Source: Streptomyces chartreusis NRRL 3882
Lineage (GTDB): Bacteria; Actinomycetota; Actinomycetes; Streptomycetales; Streptomycetaceae
Assembly: GCF_900236475.1 (NCBI RefSeq)
Contig: NZ_LT963352.1
Location: forward strand, 8,217,001-8,281,000
Reading direction: 5' to 3'
DNA: 64,000 bases
The notes under the pieces were generated by a model. It was not told where the DNA came from and did not search any database. It worked only from the letters and a program-made list of their open reading frames with translations. Below are positions 8,917 through 17,481 of this stretch, in pieces (the stretch's first letter is position 1; the number at the start of each line of letters is the position of its first letter). The position numbers and the translations under genes are program-made.

Positions 8917-10533
8917 GTGACCGTCACCGCAACCTCCGTCGGCGAGTCGGACCAGCTGGAGCCGCGGATCGCGCCAGGAGCGCGGACCTGGGCCCGGCGG
9001 CTCGTGCGCCTCCTCCCGGCCGCCGCAGCCGCGCTCTCCGGCCTGCTCCTCTACGTCAGCTTCCCGCCCCGCACCCTGTGGTGGCTCGCCCTGCCCGCCT
9101 TCGCGGTCTTCGGCTGGGTGCTGCGCGGCCGCGGCTGGAAGGCGGGGCTCGGCCTCGGCTACCTCTTCGGGCTCGGCTTCCTGCTGCCGCTGCTGGTGTG
9201 GACCGGAGTGGAGGTCGGACCGCTCCCCTGGGTCGCCCTCGTGGCGATCGAGGCGATCTTCGTCGCGCTGGTCGGCGCGGGCGTCGCCGTCGTGTCGAAG
9301 CTGCCCGGATGGCCGGTGTGGGCTGCCGCCGTGTGGGTCGCCGGCGAGGCGGCACGCGCGCGCGTGCCGTTCGACGGCTTCCCCTGGGGGAAGATCGCGT
9401 TCGGGCAGGCGGACGGCGTGTTCCTGCCGCTCGCCGCGGTGGGCGGCACCCCGGTGCTCGGCTTCGCGGTGGTCCTCTGCGGCTTCGGACTGTACGAGGT
9501 CGTCCGCCTCACCGTGGCGTGGCGGCGCACCGGCACGGTGCGCCGGGCCGCGGCGGCCGTGGGGCTGCTGAGCCTGGCCGTCCCGGTCGTGGCGGCCGTG
9601 GCGGCCCGGCCGCTGGTCAGCGACAAGGCCGAGGACGGCAGCGTGACCGTCGCGGCGATCCAGGGCAACGTGCCCCGGGCGGGGCTGGAGTTCAACGCCC
9701 AGCGGCGGGCCGTGCTCGACAACCACGCGCGCGAGACGGAACGCCTGGCCGCGGAGGTCGAGGCCGGCAAGGTCCCACGGCCCGACTTCGTGCTGTGGCC
9801 GGAGAACTCCTCCGACGTCGATCCGTTCGCCAACCCCGACGCCCGTGCCGTGATCGACGCAGCGGCCAAGGCCATCGGCGTGCCCATCTCGGTCGGCGGC
9901 GTCGTGGAGCGCGACGGCAAGCTCTACAACGAGCAGATCCTGTGGGACCCGGTAAAGGGCCCCGTCGACACCTACGACAAGCGTCAGATCCAGCCGTTCG
10001 GCGAGTACCTCCCGCTGCGCACGCTCGTCGGGGCGATCAACAAGAACTGGACGGAGATGGCCCGCCAGGACTTCAGCCGCGGCACCAAGCCGGGCGTGTT
10101 CACCATGGACGGCGCCAAGGTCGGTCTCGTCACCTGCTACGAGGCGGCCTTCGACTGGACCGTGCGCTCCGAGGTCACCGACGGCGCCCAGATGATCTCC
10201 GTGCCGAGCAACAACGCCACCTTCGACCGCAGCGAGATGACCTACCAGCAGCTCGCCATGTCCCGCGTCCGCGCGGTGGAGCACAGCCGGACCGTGGTCG
10301 TGCCGGTGACCAGCGGTGTCAGCGCGATCATCATGCCGGACGGGAAGATCACGCAGAAGACCGGCATGTTCGTCGCCGACTCCCTGGTGCAGAAGGTGCC
10401 GCTGCGCTCCTCGCAGACCCCCGCCACACAGCTCGGCGTCCTGCCGGAGATCGCCCTCGTGCTGGTCGCGGCCGGCGGACTGGGGTGGGCCGTCCGCGCC
10501 GGTCTGCGCGGGCGACGCGCCGGTGACGTGTAG
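8917..10533 (+). CDS. lnt: Apolipoprotein N-acyltransferase
   Basis: A 538-residue integral membrane protein that transfers an acyl chain from phospholipid to the N-terminal cysteine of lipoproteins. The N-terminal half has six or more membrane segments (e.g. LLLYVSFPPRTLWWLALPAFAVF), and FDGFPWGKIAFGQ is the family motif after them. The C-terminal nitrilase domain shows all three catalytic residues: Glu in VLWPENSSD, Lys in YDKRQIQPFGEYLPLR, and Cys in LVTCYEAAFDW. A last membrane helix lies near the C-terminus (IALVLVAAGGLGWAVR). Streptomyces commonly encode one or two Lnt enzymes. The protein stands alone here, before the NUDIX gene. Confidence 0.93.
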   Translation: MTVTATSVGESDQLEPRIAPGARTWARRLVRLLPAAAAALSGLLLYVSFPPRTLWWLALPAFAVFGWVLRGRGWKAGLGLGYLFGLGFLLPLLVWTGVEVGPLPWVALVAIEAIFVALVGAGVAVVSKLPGWPVWAAAVWVAGEAARARVPFDGFPWGKIAFGQADGVFLPLAAVGGTPVLGFAVVLCGFGLYEVVRLTVAWRRTGTVRRAAAAVGLLSLAVPVVAAVAARPLVSDKAEDGSVTVAAIQGNVPRAGLEFNAQRRAVLDNHARETERLAAEVEAGKVPRPDFVLWPENSSDVDPFANPDARAVIDAAAKAIGVPISVGGVVERDGKLYNEQILWDPVKGPVDTYDKRQIQPFGEYLPLRTLVGAINKNWTEMARQDFSRGTKPGVFTMDGAKVGLVTCYEAAFDWTVRSEVTDGAQMISVPSNNATFDRSEMTYQQLAMSRVRAVEHSRTVVVPVTSGVSAIIMPDGKITQKTGMFVADSLVQKVPLRSSQTPATQLGVLPEIALVLVAAGGLGWAVRAGLRGRRAGDV

Positions 10534-10588
10534 CCGTACGCCGGTCGCACACCGCTTGAAACCCGCCGGGGCGCCGCAACCCGCCCAG

Positions 10589-10594
10589 TAGGGT
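10589..10594 (+). promoter_or_regulatory. Putative -10 box, leaderless start of NUDIX gene
   Basis: TAGGGT lies 7 bases before ATG 10602. TAGGGT is a common leaderless -10 in Streptomyces. A GGGG run overlaps the gap, so a leadered start is not excluded. Confidence 0.5.
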
Positions 10595-10601
10595 CGGGGC
10601 C

Positions 10602-11081
10602 ATGGCTACTCCCGACTTCATCCGCACCCTCCGCGCCTCGGCCGGTCACCAGCTGCTCTGGCTCCCCGGAGTCACCGCCATCGTCTTCGACGACGAGGGC
10701 AGAGTGCTGCTCAACCGCCGGTCCGACACCCGCAAGTGGTCCGTGGTGGGCGGCATCCCGGAACCGGGGGAGCAGCCGACGGCCTGCGCCGTACGGGAGG
10801 TCTACGAGGAGACGGCCGTGCACTGCGTCGCCGAACGGGTCGTCCTCGTCCAGGCACTGGAACCCGTCACCTACGGGAACGGCGACATCTGCCAGTTCAT
10901 GGACATCACCATCCGTTGCCGTGCCACCGGCGGTGAGGCGCGGGTCAACGACGACGAATCGCTGGACGTGGGCTGGTTCGACATCGACGCCCTGCCCGAG
11001 CTGGACGAGTTCGGGCTGTTCCGGATCAAGCAGGCTCTGTCGGACGCCCCCACATGGTTCGACCCCACTGCATCCGGCTGA
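10602..11081 (+). CDS. NUDIX hydrolase
   Basis: A 159-residue single-domain protein with a NUDIX box: GGIPEPGEQPTACAVREVYEET (residues about 49-70) fits Gx5Ex7REVxEE, although the glycine normally near the end of the box is Ala-Val. It hydrolyses a nucleoside diphosphate linked to another group, using Mg2+ held by the REVYEE glutamates. The substrate cannot be told from sequence. Upstream, HQLLWLPGVTAIVFDDEGRVLL is the expected beta-strand lead-in. It is a separate unit between lnt and the hydroxybutyrate dehydrogenase gene, each with its own likely leaderless promoter. Confidence 0.9.
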   Translation: MATPDFIRTLRASAGHQLLWLPGVTAIVFDDEGRVLLNRRSDTRKWSVVGGIPEPGEQPTACAVREVYEETAVHCVAERVVLVQALEPVTYGNGDICQFMDITIRCRATGGEARVNDDESLDVGWFDIDALPELDEFGLFRIKQALSDAPTWFDPTASG

Positions 11082-11123
11082 ACTGTAGGGCGTGACCACA
11101 TGGGGCGCGGCAGTGGTGCTGCC

Positions 11124-11129
11124 TAGGGT
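11124..11129 (+). promoter_or_regulatory. Putative -10 box, leaderless start of bdhA
   Basis: TAGGGT, 6 bases, then ATG 11136, the same arrangement as before the NUDIX gene. Confidence 0.5.
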
Positions 11130-11135
11130 CGAGGC

Positions 11136-11933
11136 ATGACCGCGCCCCGTTTTCCGGCTCCCCAAGCCTCCCCGCTCGACCTCGGCGGCCGCACCGCGCT
11201 CGTCACCGGCGCCGCCGGCGGCATCGGCCGCGCCTGCGCGCTGCGGCTCGCGGCCGCCGGGGCGAAGGTGAGAGCGGTCGACCGGGACGCCGCGGGCCTG
11301 GAGGCGCTCGCGGGACAGGGCCGCGACCTCGCGGGCACCGTTGAACCGCACGTCCTCGACCTCACCGACCTGGACGCCGCCGAACTCGCCGCCGCGGGCA
11401 CCGACGTCCTCGTCAACAACGCCGGGCTCCAGCTCGTGCGCCCCATCGAGGAGTTCCCGCCCGACGTCTTCCACACGGTGCTCACCGTGATGCTGGAGGC
11501 ACCCTTCCGGCTCATCCGCGGTGCGCTGCCCCACATGTACGGACAGGGATGGGGCCGCATCGTGAATGTGTCGTCCGTCCACGGGCTGCGCGCCTCGGCC
11601 TACAAGTCGGCCTATGTTGCCGCCAAACACGGGCTGGAGGGACTCTCCAAGACCACCGCCCTCGAAGGCGCGCCACACGGTGTCACCTCGAACTGTGTGA
11701 ACCCCGCCTATGTGCGCACCCCACTGGTCGAGAAGCAGCTCGCCGACCAGGCCCGGGCGCACGGCATCCCCGAGGAGCGCGTCCTGTCCGAGGTGCTGCT
11801 CCAGGACAGTGCCGTCAAGCGGCTCATAGAGCCGGAGGAGGTCGCCGAGGCCGTGGCGTATCTGTGCGGTCCGCAGGCGTCCTTCGTGACCGGTACCTCA
11901 CTCGTGCTCGACGGCGGCTGGACCGCCCACTGA
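11136..11933 (+). CDS. bdhA: 3-hydroxybutyrate dehydrogenase (SDR family)
   Basis: A 265-residue short-chain dehydrogenase. It has the NAD-binding motif TGAAGGIG (residues about 24-31), NNAG near residue 92, the catalytic serine in NVSSVHGL and the catalytic YVAAK (SAYVAAKHGLEGLSK). The motif SVHGLRASAYKSAYVAAKHG and the C-terminal GTSLVLDGGWTAH match D-3-hydroxybutyrate dehydrogenase, which oxidises 3-hydroxybutyrate to acetoacetate with NAD+. The following gene is a GAF-PucR regulator and the next an MHS-family transporter, so the three may form a small uptake-and-oxidation module for a short organic acid. Confidence 0.85.
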   Translation: MTAPRFPAPQASPLDLGGRTALVTGAAGGIGRACALRLAAAGAKVRAVDRDAAGLEALAGQGRDLAGTVEPHVLDLTDLDAAELAAAGTDVLVNNAGLQLVRPIEEFPPDVFHTVLTVMLEAPFRLIRGALPHMYGQGWGRIVNVSSVHGLRASAYKSAYVAAKHGLEGLSKTTALEGAPHGVTSNCVNPAYVRTPLVEKQLADQARAHGIPEERVLSEVLLQDSAVKRLIEPEEVAEAVAYLCGPQASFVTGTSLVLDGGWTAH

Positions 11934-11988
11934 GCCTCCGGCCCGTCCGCCCGGGAGTTGTCCACAGGGCTGACGGGACGGCCCGGTC

Positions 11989-13953
11989 ATGGTGAATCCT
12001 GTGAGCATGTCCAGCGATCACGTGCAGCCGGCCGAGCGCTCCGCCGGCCTCGCCGAACCGCCGCCGAGCGGCGCGGAGACGCCGTATCTCGAGCTCCTGG
12101 CCCGGGGCGCGTCCGCCGACGCATACGAGCAGCCGGTCCTGCTCGCGCGTGCCGAAGGCCGCCCGGCGGAGTGGATCGCCGCGCTCCAGCGGGCCAAGCC
12201 GCTCGCCCTGCGCGTCCGCTCGGAGCTGGAGGGACGGCGCCGCCGCGAGGCCGAGCTGTCCGCACTGTTCGAGACCGCCCACGACCTCGCCGGGCTGCGC
12301 GACCTCGACGCCGTACTCCAGGCGATCGTGCAGCGCGCCCGGTCGCTGCTGGGCACGGACGTCGCCTACCTCAGCCTCAACGACCCGGCGAGGGGCGACA
12401 CCTACATGCGGGTCACCGAGGGCTCGGTCGCGGCCCGGTTCCAGCAGTTGCGGCTCGGCATGGGGGAGGGGCTCGGCGGCCTGGTCGCACAGACCGCACG
12501 TCCCTATGTCACCGACGACTACTTCAAGGACGACCGCTTCCAGCACACCCGCACCATCGACGCCGGCGTGCGGGACGAGGGGCTGGTGGCCATCCTCGGC
12601 GTGCCGCTCACGCTCGGGCACCACGTCATCGGCGTGCTGTTCGCCGCGGACCGCCGCGCCCGGGTCTTCGAGCGGGAGCAGATCGCCCTGCTGGGCTCCT
12701 TCGCCGCCCTCGCCGCGGCCGCCATCGACACCGCCAACCTGCTCGCCGAGACCCGGTCGGCCCTCGCCGAGCTGGAGCGGGCCAACGAGATCATCCAGGA
12801 CCGCAGCGGCGTCATCGAGCGCGCCTCCGACGTGCACGACCGGCTCGCCGAGCTCGTCCTGCGCGGCGGCGGGGTCCACGACGTGGCCACCGCCGTCGCC
12901 GAAGTCCTCGACGGCACGGTCGAGTTCACCGAGGCCGACGCGGCACCGGCCGAGGCCCTGGAGGCGTCCCGCGCGGAGGGCCACGCCGTGCGGCACGAGG
13001 ACGACTGGATCGCCGCCGTCGCCGCCGGCGGAGAACTGCTCGGCGCACTCGTGCTGCGCGGCCACCCGGGGCTCGACCCCGTCGACCAGCGCACCCTGGA
13101 GCGTGCCGCCATGGTCACCTCCCTGCTGCTCCTGGCCCGCAGGTCCGCCGCCGAGGCCGAACAACGCGTCCGCGGTGAGCTCCTGGACGACCTGCTCGAC
13201 GCCCGCGACCGCGATCCGCGACTGCTGCGAGAGCGCGCGGCCCGCCTCCATGCCGACCTCGACGCCGTCCACGTGGTGCTGGCGGCGCGCCCGGAGGACG
13301 ACGCGCCCGACGCCGACCAGGAGGCGGACGCCCGCAGACGCCTGGCCGCCGCCGCGTCCCACCTCGCCGCGACCCGACACGGCCTGGCCGCCGCGCGCGA
13401 CGGCGGTACCGTCCTGCTGCTGCCCCTCGACCCCGGCGACACCGCCACCGAACTGGCCCGCCGGGCTGCCCGGCACCTGGGCACAGCGGTCCACGCACCG
13501 GTCACCGTCGGCGCCTCCGCACCCACCGGGAACCTCGCCGCCCGCCCCGACGCCATAGCCACGGCCTACGCCGAGGCCCGGCGCTGCCTCGACGCCCTGC
13601 GGCTCCTCGGCCGCTCCGGCGACGGGGCCGCCGCCGAGGACTTCGGCTTCCTCGGGCTGCTCCTGGCCGGCGACCGGGACATCCCCGGCTTCGTCGACCG
13701 CACCATCGGCCAGGTCGTCGCGTACGACCGACGACGCGGCACCGAATTGCTGCGCACCCTCGACGCGTACTTCGCCTGCGGCATGAGCCCGGCCCGCACC
13801 AAGGACGAACTGCACGTCCATGTGAACACGGTCGCCCAGCGCCTGGAGCGCGTCGGCCGTCTCCTCGGCGACGACTGGCAGAGCCCGGCCCGCGCCCTGG
13901 AGATCCAACTCGCCCTGCGCCTGCACCGGCTGTCGGCGCCGGAACGGCACTGA
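11989..13953 (+). CDS. GAF domain-containing PucR family transcriptional regulator
   Basis: A 654-residue regulator. A GAF domain spans roughly residues 95-245 (LFETAHDLAGLRDLDAVLQAIV, then AILGVPLTLGHHVIGVLFAAD and a closing helix). It is followed by a short coiled region, a central domain, and a C-terminal PucR helix-turn-helix near 600-650 (YFACGMSPARTKDELHVHVNTVAQRLERV). Such proteins sense a small ligand and usually activate nearby catabolic genes. The bdhA gene 55 bases upstream and the MHS transporter 45 bases downstream are natural targets. The start is uncertain: ATG 11989, GTG 12001 and ATG 12007 are in frame and none has a strong ribosome site. Confidence 0.85.
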   Translation: MVNPVSMSSDHVQPAERSAGLAEPPPSGAETPYLELLARGASADAYEQPVLLARAEGRPAEWIAALQRAKPLALRVRSELEGRRRREAELSALFETAHDLAGLRDLDAVLQAIVQRARSLLGTDVAYLSLNDPARGDTYMRVTEGSVAARFQQLRLGMGEGLGGLVAQTARPYVTDDYFKDDRFQHTRTIDAGVRDEGLVAILGVPLTLGHHVIGVLFAADRRARVFEREQIALLGSFAALAAAAIDTANLLAETRSALAELERANEIIQDRSGVIERASDVHDRLAELVLRGGGVHDVATAVAEVLDGTVEFTEADAAPAEALEASRAEGHAVRHEDDWIAAVAAGGELLGALVLRGHPGLDPVDQRTLERAAMVTSLLLLARRSAAEAEQRVRGELLDDLLDARDRDPRLLRERAARLHADLDAVHVVLAARPEDDAPDADQEADARRRLAAAASHLAATRHGLAAARDGGTVLLLPLDPGDTATELARRAARHLGTAVHAPVTVGASAPTGNLAARPDAIATAYAEARRCLDALRLLGRSGDGAAAEDFGFLGLLLAGDRDIPGFVDRTIGQVVAYDRRRGTELLRTLDAYFACGMSPARTKDELHVHVNTVAQRLERVGRLLGDDWQSPARALEIQLALRLHRLSAPERH

Positions 13954-13984
13954 CCCCCGTGCGCGGGAACGGACGCAGGGGGTC
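13952..13984. terminator. Bidirectional terminator hairpin
   Basis: GACCCCC at 13952-13958 pairs with GGGGGTC at 13978-13984, and the stem continues inside with TGCG/CGCA after one bulged G. It lies exactly between the convergent PucR and MHS transporter genes. There is no T-run, as is usual in Streptomyces. Confidence 0.6.
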
Positions 13985-13998
13985 GGTGCCCGGACAGC

Positions 13999-15384
13999 TC
14001 AGCGAGTCCGGGCGTCCGCCGCCGGTGCCGCGGTCCGGTCCGCGTCGGCGGGAGGGGCGACGTCGGCCAGATCCCGGTGGCGGGTCTCCTTGGCCGCCGC
14101 CACCGCGATCACCGTGAGCACGGCGGCGGCGATGACGTACAGGGCGATCGGCGTGGAGCTGCCGTAGTCGGACAGCAGCGCGGTGGCGATCAGCGGCGCG
14201 GGCGCGCCCGCTGCGACCGAGGCGAACTGGGCGCCGATGGACGCGCCGGAGTAGCGCATCCGCGTCGCGAACATCTCGGAGAAGAACGCGGCCTGGGGCG
14301 CGTACATCGCCCCGTGCAGCACCAGCCCCACCGTGACGGCGAGGATCAGGTTGCCGAAGCCGCCGGTGTCGATCAGCGAGAAGAACGGGAACATCCACAG
14401 CCCGACCCCGACCGCACCCACCAGATACACGGGTCGGCGGCCGATCCGGTCGGACAGCGCACCCCACGCCGGGATGGCGGCGAAGTGCACGGCTGAGGCG
14501 ATCAGTACGGCGTTGAGCGCGGTCTGCTTGGAGACGCCGGCCGAGGTGGTGGCGTAGACGAGGATGAACGCGGTGATGACGTAGTAGCTGATGTTCTCCG
14601 CCATGCGCGCGCCCATCGCGACCAGCACGTCACGCCAGTGATGCCGCAGCACGGCGACGAGCGGCAGCTTCTCGGCAACCGCGGCCCGGTCCGCCTTGCG
14701 GGCCTCGGCCTGCGCCAACGCCTGCTTGAAGACGGGCGATTCATCGACAGACAGACGAATCCACAAACCGACGATCACCAGCACGCCGGAGAGCAGGAAC
14801 GGGATCCGCCAGCCCCAGCTGCCGAACGCGGCGTCCGACAGCACGGCGGTCAGCAGGGACAGCACACCGGTGGCGAGGAGTTGCCCCGCCGGTGCGCCGG
14901 TCTGCGGCCACGAGGCCCAGAAGCCACGCCGCCGCGCGTCCCCGTGCTCCGACACCAGCAGCACCGCACCGCCCCATTCGCCGCCGAGCGCGAACCCCTG
15001 GACCAGCCGGAGCACGGTGAGCAGGACCGGTGCGGCCGTACCGAGGGTGGCGTACGTGGGCAGCAGCCCGATGGCGAAGGTCGCCCCGCCCATCAGCAGC
15101 AGACTCAGCACCAGCAGCTTCTTGCGCCCGAGCCGGTCACCGTAGTGCCCGAACACCAGCGCACCCAGCGGCCGGGCGGCGAACCCGACCGCGTACGTCA
15201 GGAACGACAGCAGCGTGCCGACGAGGGGGTCGGAGTTCGGGAAGAACAGCTTGTTGAAGACCAGCGCGGCGGCGGAGCCGTAGAGGAAGAAGTCGTACCA
15301 CTCGATGGTGGTGCCGATGAGGCTGGCGGCGACGATGCGACGGAGGTTCGCGGGTGGTGGGGTAGCGGTGGTTGCGGAGGTCAT
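13999..15384 (-). CDS. MHS family MFS transporter
   Basis: A 461-residue, 12-TM major facilitator from ATG 15384 (MTSATTATPPPANLRRIVAAS), with GAGGAAG 8 bases upstream. It contains the metabolite:H+ symporter signature IGTTIEWYDFFLYGSAAAL at the N-terminus, the loop GHYGDRLGRKKLLVLSLLLMG and the second loop ALSDRIGRRPVY. MHS carriers import dicarboxylates, shikimate, proline/betaine or small organic acids with protons. Next to a PucR-type regulator and 3-hydroxybutyrate dehydrogenase, uptake of a short carboxylate is a reasonable inference. The tail after the last helix is Ala/Asp-rich. Confidence 0.9.
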   Translation of the reverse strand: MTSATTATPPPANLRRIVAASLIGTTIEWYDFFLYGSAAALVFNKLFFPNSDPLVGTLLSFLTYAVGFAARPLGALVFGHYGDRLGRKKLLVLSLLLMGGATFAIGLLPTYATLGTAAPVLLTVLRLVQGFALGGEWGGAVLLVSEHGDARRRGFWASWPQTGAPAGQLLATGVLSLLTAVLSDAAFGSWGWRIPFLLSGVLVIVGLWIRLSVDESPVFKQALAQAEARKADRAAVAEKLPLVAVLRHHWRDVLVAMGARMAENISYYVITAFILVYATTSAGVSKQTALNAVLIASAVHFAAIPAWGALSDRIGRRPVYLVGAVGVGLWMFPFFSLIDTGGFGNLILAVTVGLVLHGAMYAPQAAFFSEMFATRMRYSGASIGAQFASVAAGAPAPLIATALLSDYGSSTPIALYVIAAAVLTVIAVAAAKETRHRDLADVAPPADADRTAAPAADARTR

Positions 15385-15750
15385 GCGCGCCACTTCCTCG
15401 TGTGCGGTGGGGACGGGTATGTGTTCGCACACCGTAGGAACGTGCAGGTCAGCGGCACATGTGGTGGGGCGACATAGTTCGGGGCGTGGCTATGCGTCGG
15501 ACCACCATGCCCGCTCGCGGAGCGGCGACTGAGAAGCTTGGAGAAGGGTGAAATGGGTTGTGTCCGGGAAGCGTAGTTGGGGGTGATTTGGCGGTGGCGT
15601 GCTGACTCCCGTGCCGGTTTGGTGCTGACTGGATTCCCACGTCATCTGCGCAGGGTGCTGGGGGAATGATCAAGCGCCTCGTCCGACCGGCGATCCTCGT
15701 ATCGGCTACGGTGTTGCTGTTATGGTGCTGGCGAGGAGGTCGGACGTTCC
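15385..15750. other. Intergenic region, divergent promoters of MHS transporter and TetR
   Basis: 366 bases without a supportable gene. It should hold the promoters of the two divergent genes. A CGAT...ATCG inverted repeat (CGATCCTCGTATCG, near 15691) and AT-richer sequence around 15711-15722 precede the TetR gene. No RNA gene or repeat was seen. Confidence 0.5.
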
Positions 15751-16446
15751 GTGGCAGAAACTGGTCCTGCGCGAGCAGGCACGAGGGCATCGGCTCGGCG
15801 TTCTCCGGGGCGGCCGCCCGTGCCGTTGGAGCGCATCGTCGCCACCGCACTGCGGATCGTGGAGGAGGAGGGCTCCGACGCTCTCTCGATGCGGACGCTG
15901 GCCCAGCGTCTGGGCTCGGGCACGGCGACGCTGTACCGGCACTTCGACAACCGGGCAGCTCTGGTCGCTCATGTCGTGGACCGCATGTTCGGCAGCGTGG
16001 AGCTGAACGGTGACGAACTCCTCGCGCTGGGCTGGGAGCGGGCGCTGCGGACGGTCGCGCACACCATGTTCGACGCCTTGGCCCGGCACCGTAACGCGGC
16101 ACGCCTGCTGGTCGAGCAGATTCCCATGGGACCGAACGCCATGGCATTGCGGGAGCGCTGTGTCGCGGTGCTGCTCGACAGTGGTTTCCCGCCGCGAGTG
16201 GCCGCGTACGCGTACGCGACTCTGGCCCGCTACGTCCTCGGGTTCGCCGTGCAGGTCAACGGGCATGGCGGCGCAGGACAAGCCGACGACGCAGAGTCGG
16301 CGGCCGTCTTTCAGAGCGTGGATCCGGACCTGTTCCCGGCCACCGTGACCGTGGCCGGGGTGATGCCGGTTCCGATCGAGGACGAGTTCTCCTTCGGCCT
16401 CGAACTTCTTCTCAGCGGGCTTGCCCATCTGCGTGACGAGGCCTGA
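15751..16446 (+). CDS. TetR/AcrR family regulator (TetR_C_1 type)
   Basis: A 231-residue regulator from GTG 15751, preceded by GAGGAGG. After a short basic tail the helix-turn-helix lies near residues 28-72 (IVATALRIVEEEGSDALSMRTLAQRLGSGTATLYRHFDNRAALVAHVVDRM). The ligand domain has the VEQIPMGPNAMALRERCVAVLLDSGFP and DEFSFGLELLLSGL motifs seen in tetracycline-repressor-like C-terminal domains. Normally such repressors sit beside a transporter or oxidoreductase; the divergent MHS transporter is one candidate target. It converges on the LysR gene with 16 bases between stops. Confidence 0.88.
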   Translation: MAETGPARAGTRASARRSPGRPPVPLERIVATALRIVEEEGSDALSMRTLAQRLGSGTATLYRHFDNRAALVAHVVDRMFGSVELNGDELLALGWERALRTVAHTMFDALARHRNAARLLVEQIPMGPNAMALRERCVAVLLDSGFPPRVAAYAYATLARYVLGFAVQVNGHGGAGQADDAESAAVFQSVDPDLFPATVTVAGVMPVPIEDEFSFGLELLLSGLAHLRDEA

Positions 16447-16462
16447 CCGAGCGACGTGATCG

Positions 16463-17380
16463 CTAGGACACGTTCTGGAAACGCACCGCTCCATCGGGCA
16501 GATCCCGCTCCGTGGTCAGCGGCAGCTCCACAGAAGTGAGCATGTCCCGGTAGCGTTCCGCCAGTTGGGAAGGCTGCTTTCTGCTGAAGACCACCAGCTC
16601 CCGGAAGTAGCCGGTCCCGATCCGCCGTGCATGGCGCGACCAGCGCAGAGGCACCGCGTTCTCCGGTGCCACCGTCACACCGATCCCCTCGACCGCGAAC
16701 AGGAGCGCCGCCGACACCTGGCCGGTGCGCGCCACGGCACGCGGAGTGAAGCCGAAGTGGCCCGCCAGCCGGTCCACCACTTCGCTCATGCCCTGTTCCT
16801 GCTCATAGAGCACCCAGTCGGCAGCGGCCAGTTCGGCCGGGCTCGCCGAGGTGTCGGCCGGGTACTCGGCGGAGCCGATCACCACCATCTCCTCGTACCC
16901 GAGGGAATGGACCGGCCCTTCCCACAGGTGGGGTCGTGGACCGACTGCGATGTCGCCCTGTCCGCTGCGCATGGCCTCTTCGAGGTCCCGGCGGTGTGAG
17001 TAGTCGTGCAGCCGCAGCACCGTCGAGGGGTACGTCGAGTGCCAGCGGGCCGCGGAGGGCGGCAGGATGCCCGAGGCGACGGACCGTACGGTCAGGACGT
17101 GGACGTCGCCTTTGCGGCCCTCGACCACCTCGCGTACCGAGTCCCGGGCGTCCTGGACGACGCGGAGGACGTCCTGCGCCCGCGGCAGGAAGACCCGGCC
17201 GGCGGGGGTCAGCGTCACGCCCTGCCGGCCGCGTTCCAGCAGCACCGCACCCAGCTCTTTTTCCAGAGCACCGATCTGCTGGGAGAGCGAGGGCTGAGTG
17301 ACATAGAGCCGCGCGGCCGCTCCACTGAAGGAGCCCGCCTCCCACACCGCGAGGAAGTACTCCAGCTGACGTAGCTGCAT
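16463..17380 (-). CDS. LysR family transcriptional regulator
   Basis: A 305-residue LysR-type regulator with the winged helix at residues 1-60 (MQLRQLEYFLAVWEAGSFSG, VTQPSLSQQIGALEKELGAVLL) and a two-lobed substrate-binding domain from about 90. It lies upstream of, and on the same strand as, no close gene; its likely targets are the DapA-like/SDR pair and the divergent alcohol dehydrogenase further right, whose shared promoter carries a T-N11-A box (19357-19371). The DNA-reading helix (TQPSLSQQI) is nearly the same as in the second LysR of this window (SQPSLSQAV), in line with their similar candidate boxes. Confidence 0.9.
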   Translation of the reverse strand: MQLRQLEYFLAVWEAGSFSGAAARLYVTQPSLSQQIGALEKELGAVLLERGRQGVTLTPAGRVFLPRAQDVLRVVQDARDSVREVVEGRKGDVHVLTVRSVASGILPPSAARWHSTYPSTVLRLHDYSHRRDLEEAMRSGQGDIAVGPRPHLWEGPVHSLGYEEMVVIGSAEYPADTSASPAELAAADWVLYEQEQGMSEVVDRLAGHFGFTPRAVARTGQVSAALLFAVEGIGVTVAPENAVPLRWSRHARRIGTGYFRELVVFSRKQPSQLAERYRDMLTSVELPLTTERDLPDGAVRFQNVS

Positions 17381-17481
17381 CTGATCAAGCTACTGGAGCG
17401 GGCGTCGCCGTCCCGCATGCGGTGAGCCGACAGAGCCCGGCGAGGTGACGCGGAGCCGTGCGGCCGCGCTGCAGGCGGGGG

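Noticed and set aside
12149..13558. Plus-strand Ser/Pro/Thr-rich open frame inside the PucR gene
   Set aside because: It is a frame-shifted shadow of the GAF-PucR coding sequence; composition is that of +1 reading in GC-rich DNA.
15449..16147. Minus-strand open frame over the TetR gene and its upstream region
   Set aside because: It is Arg/Ser/Pro-rich with no domain and antisense to a clear TetR helix-turn-helix.
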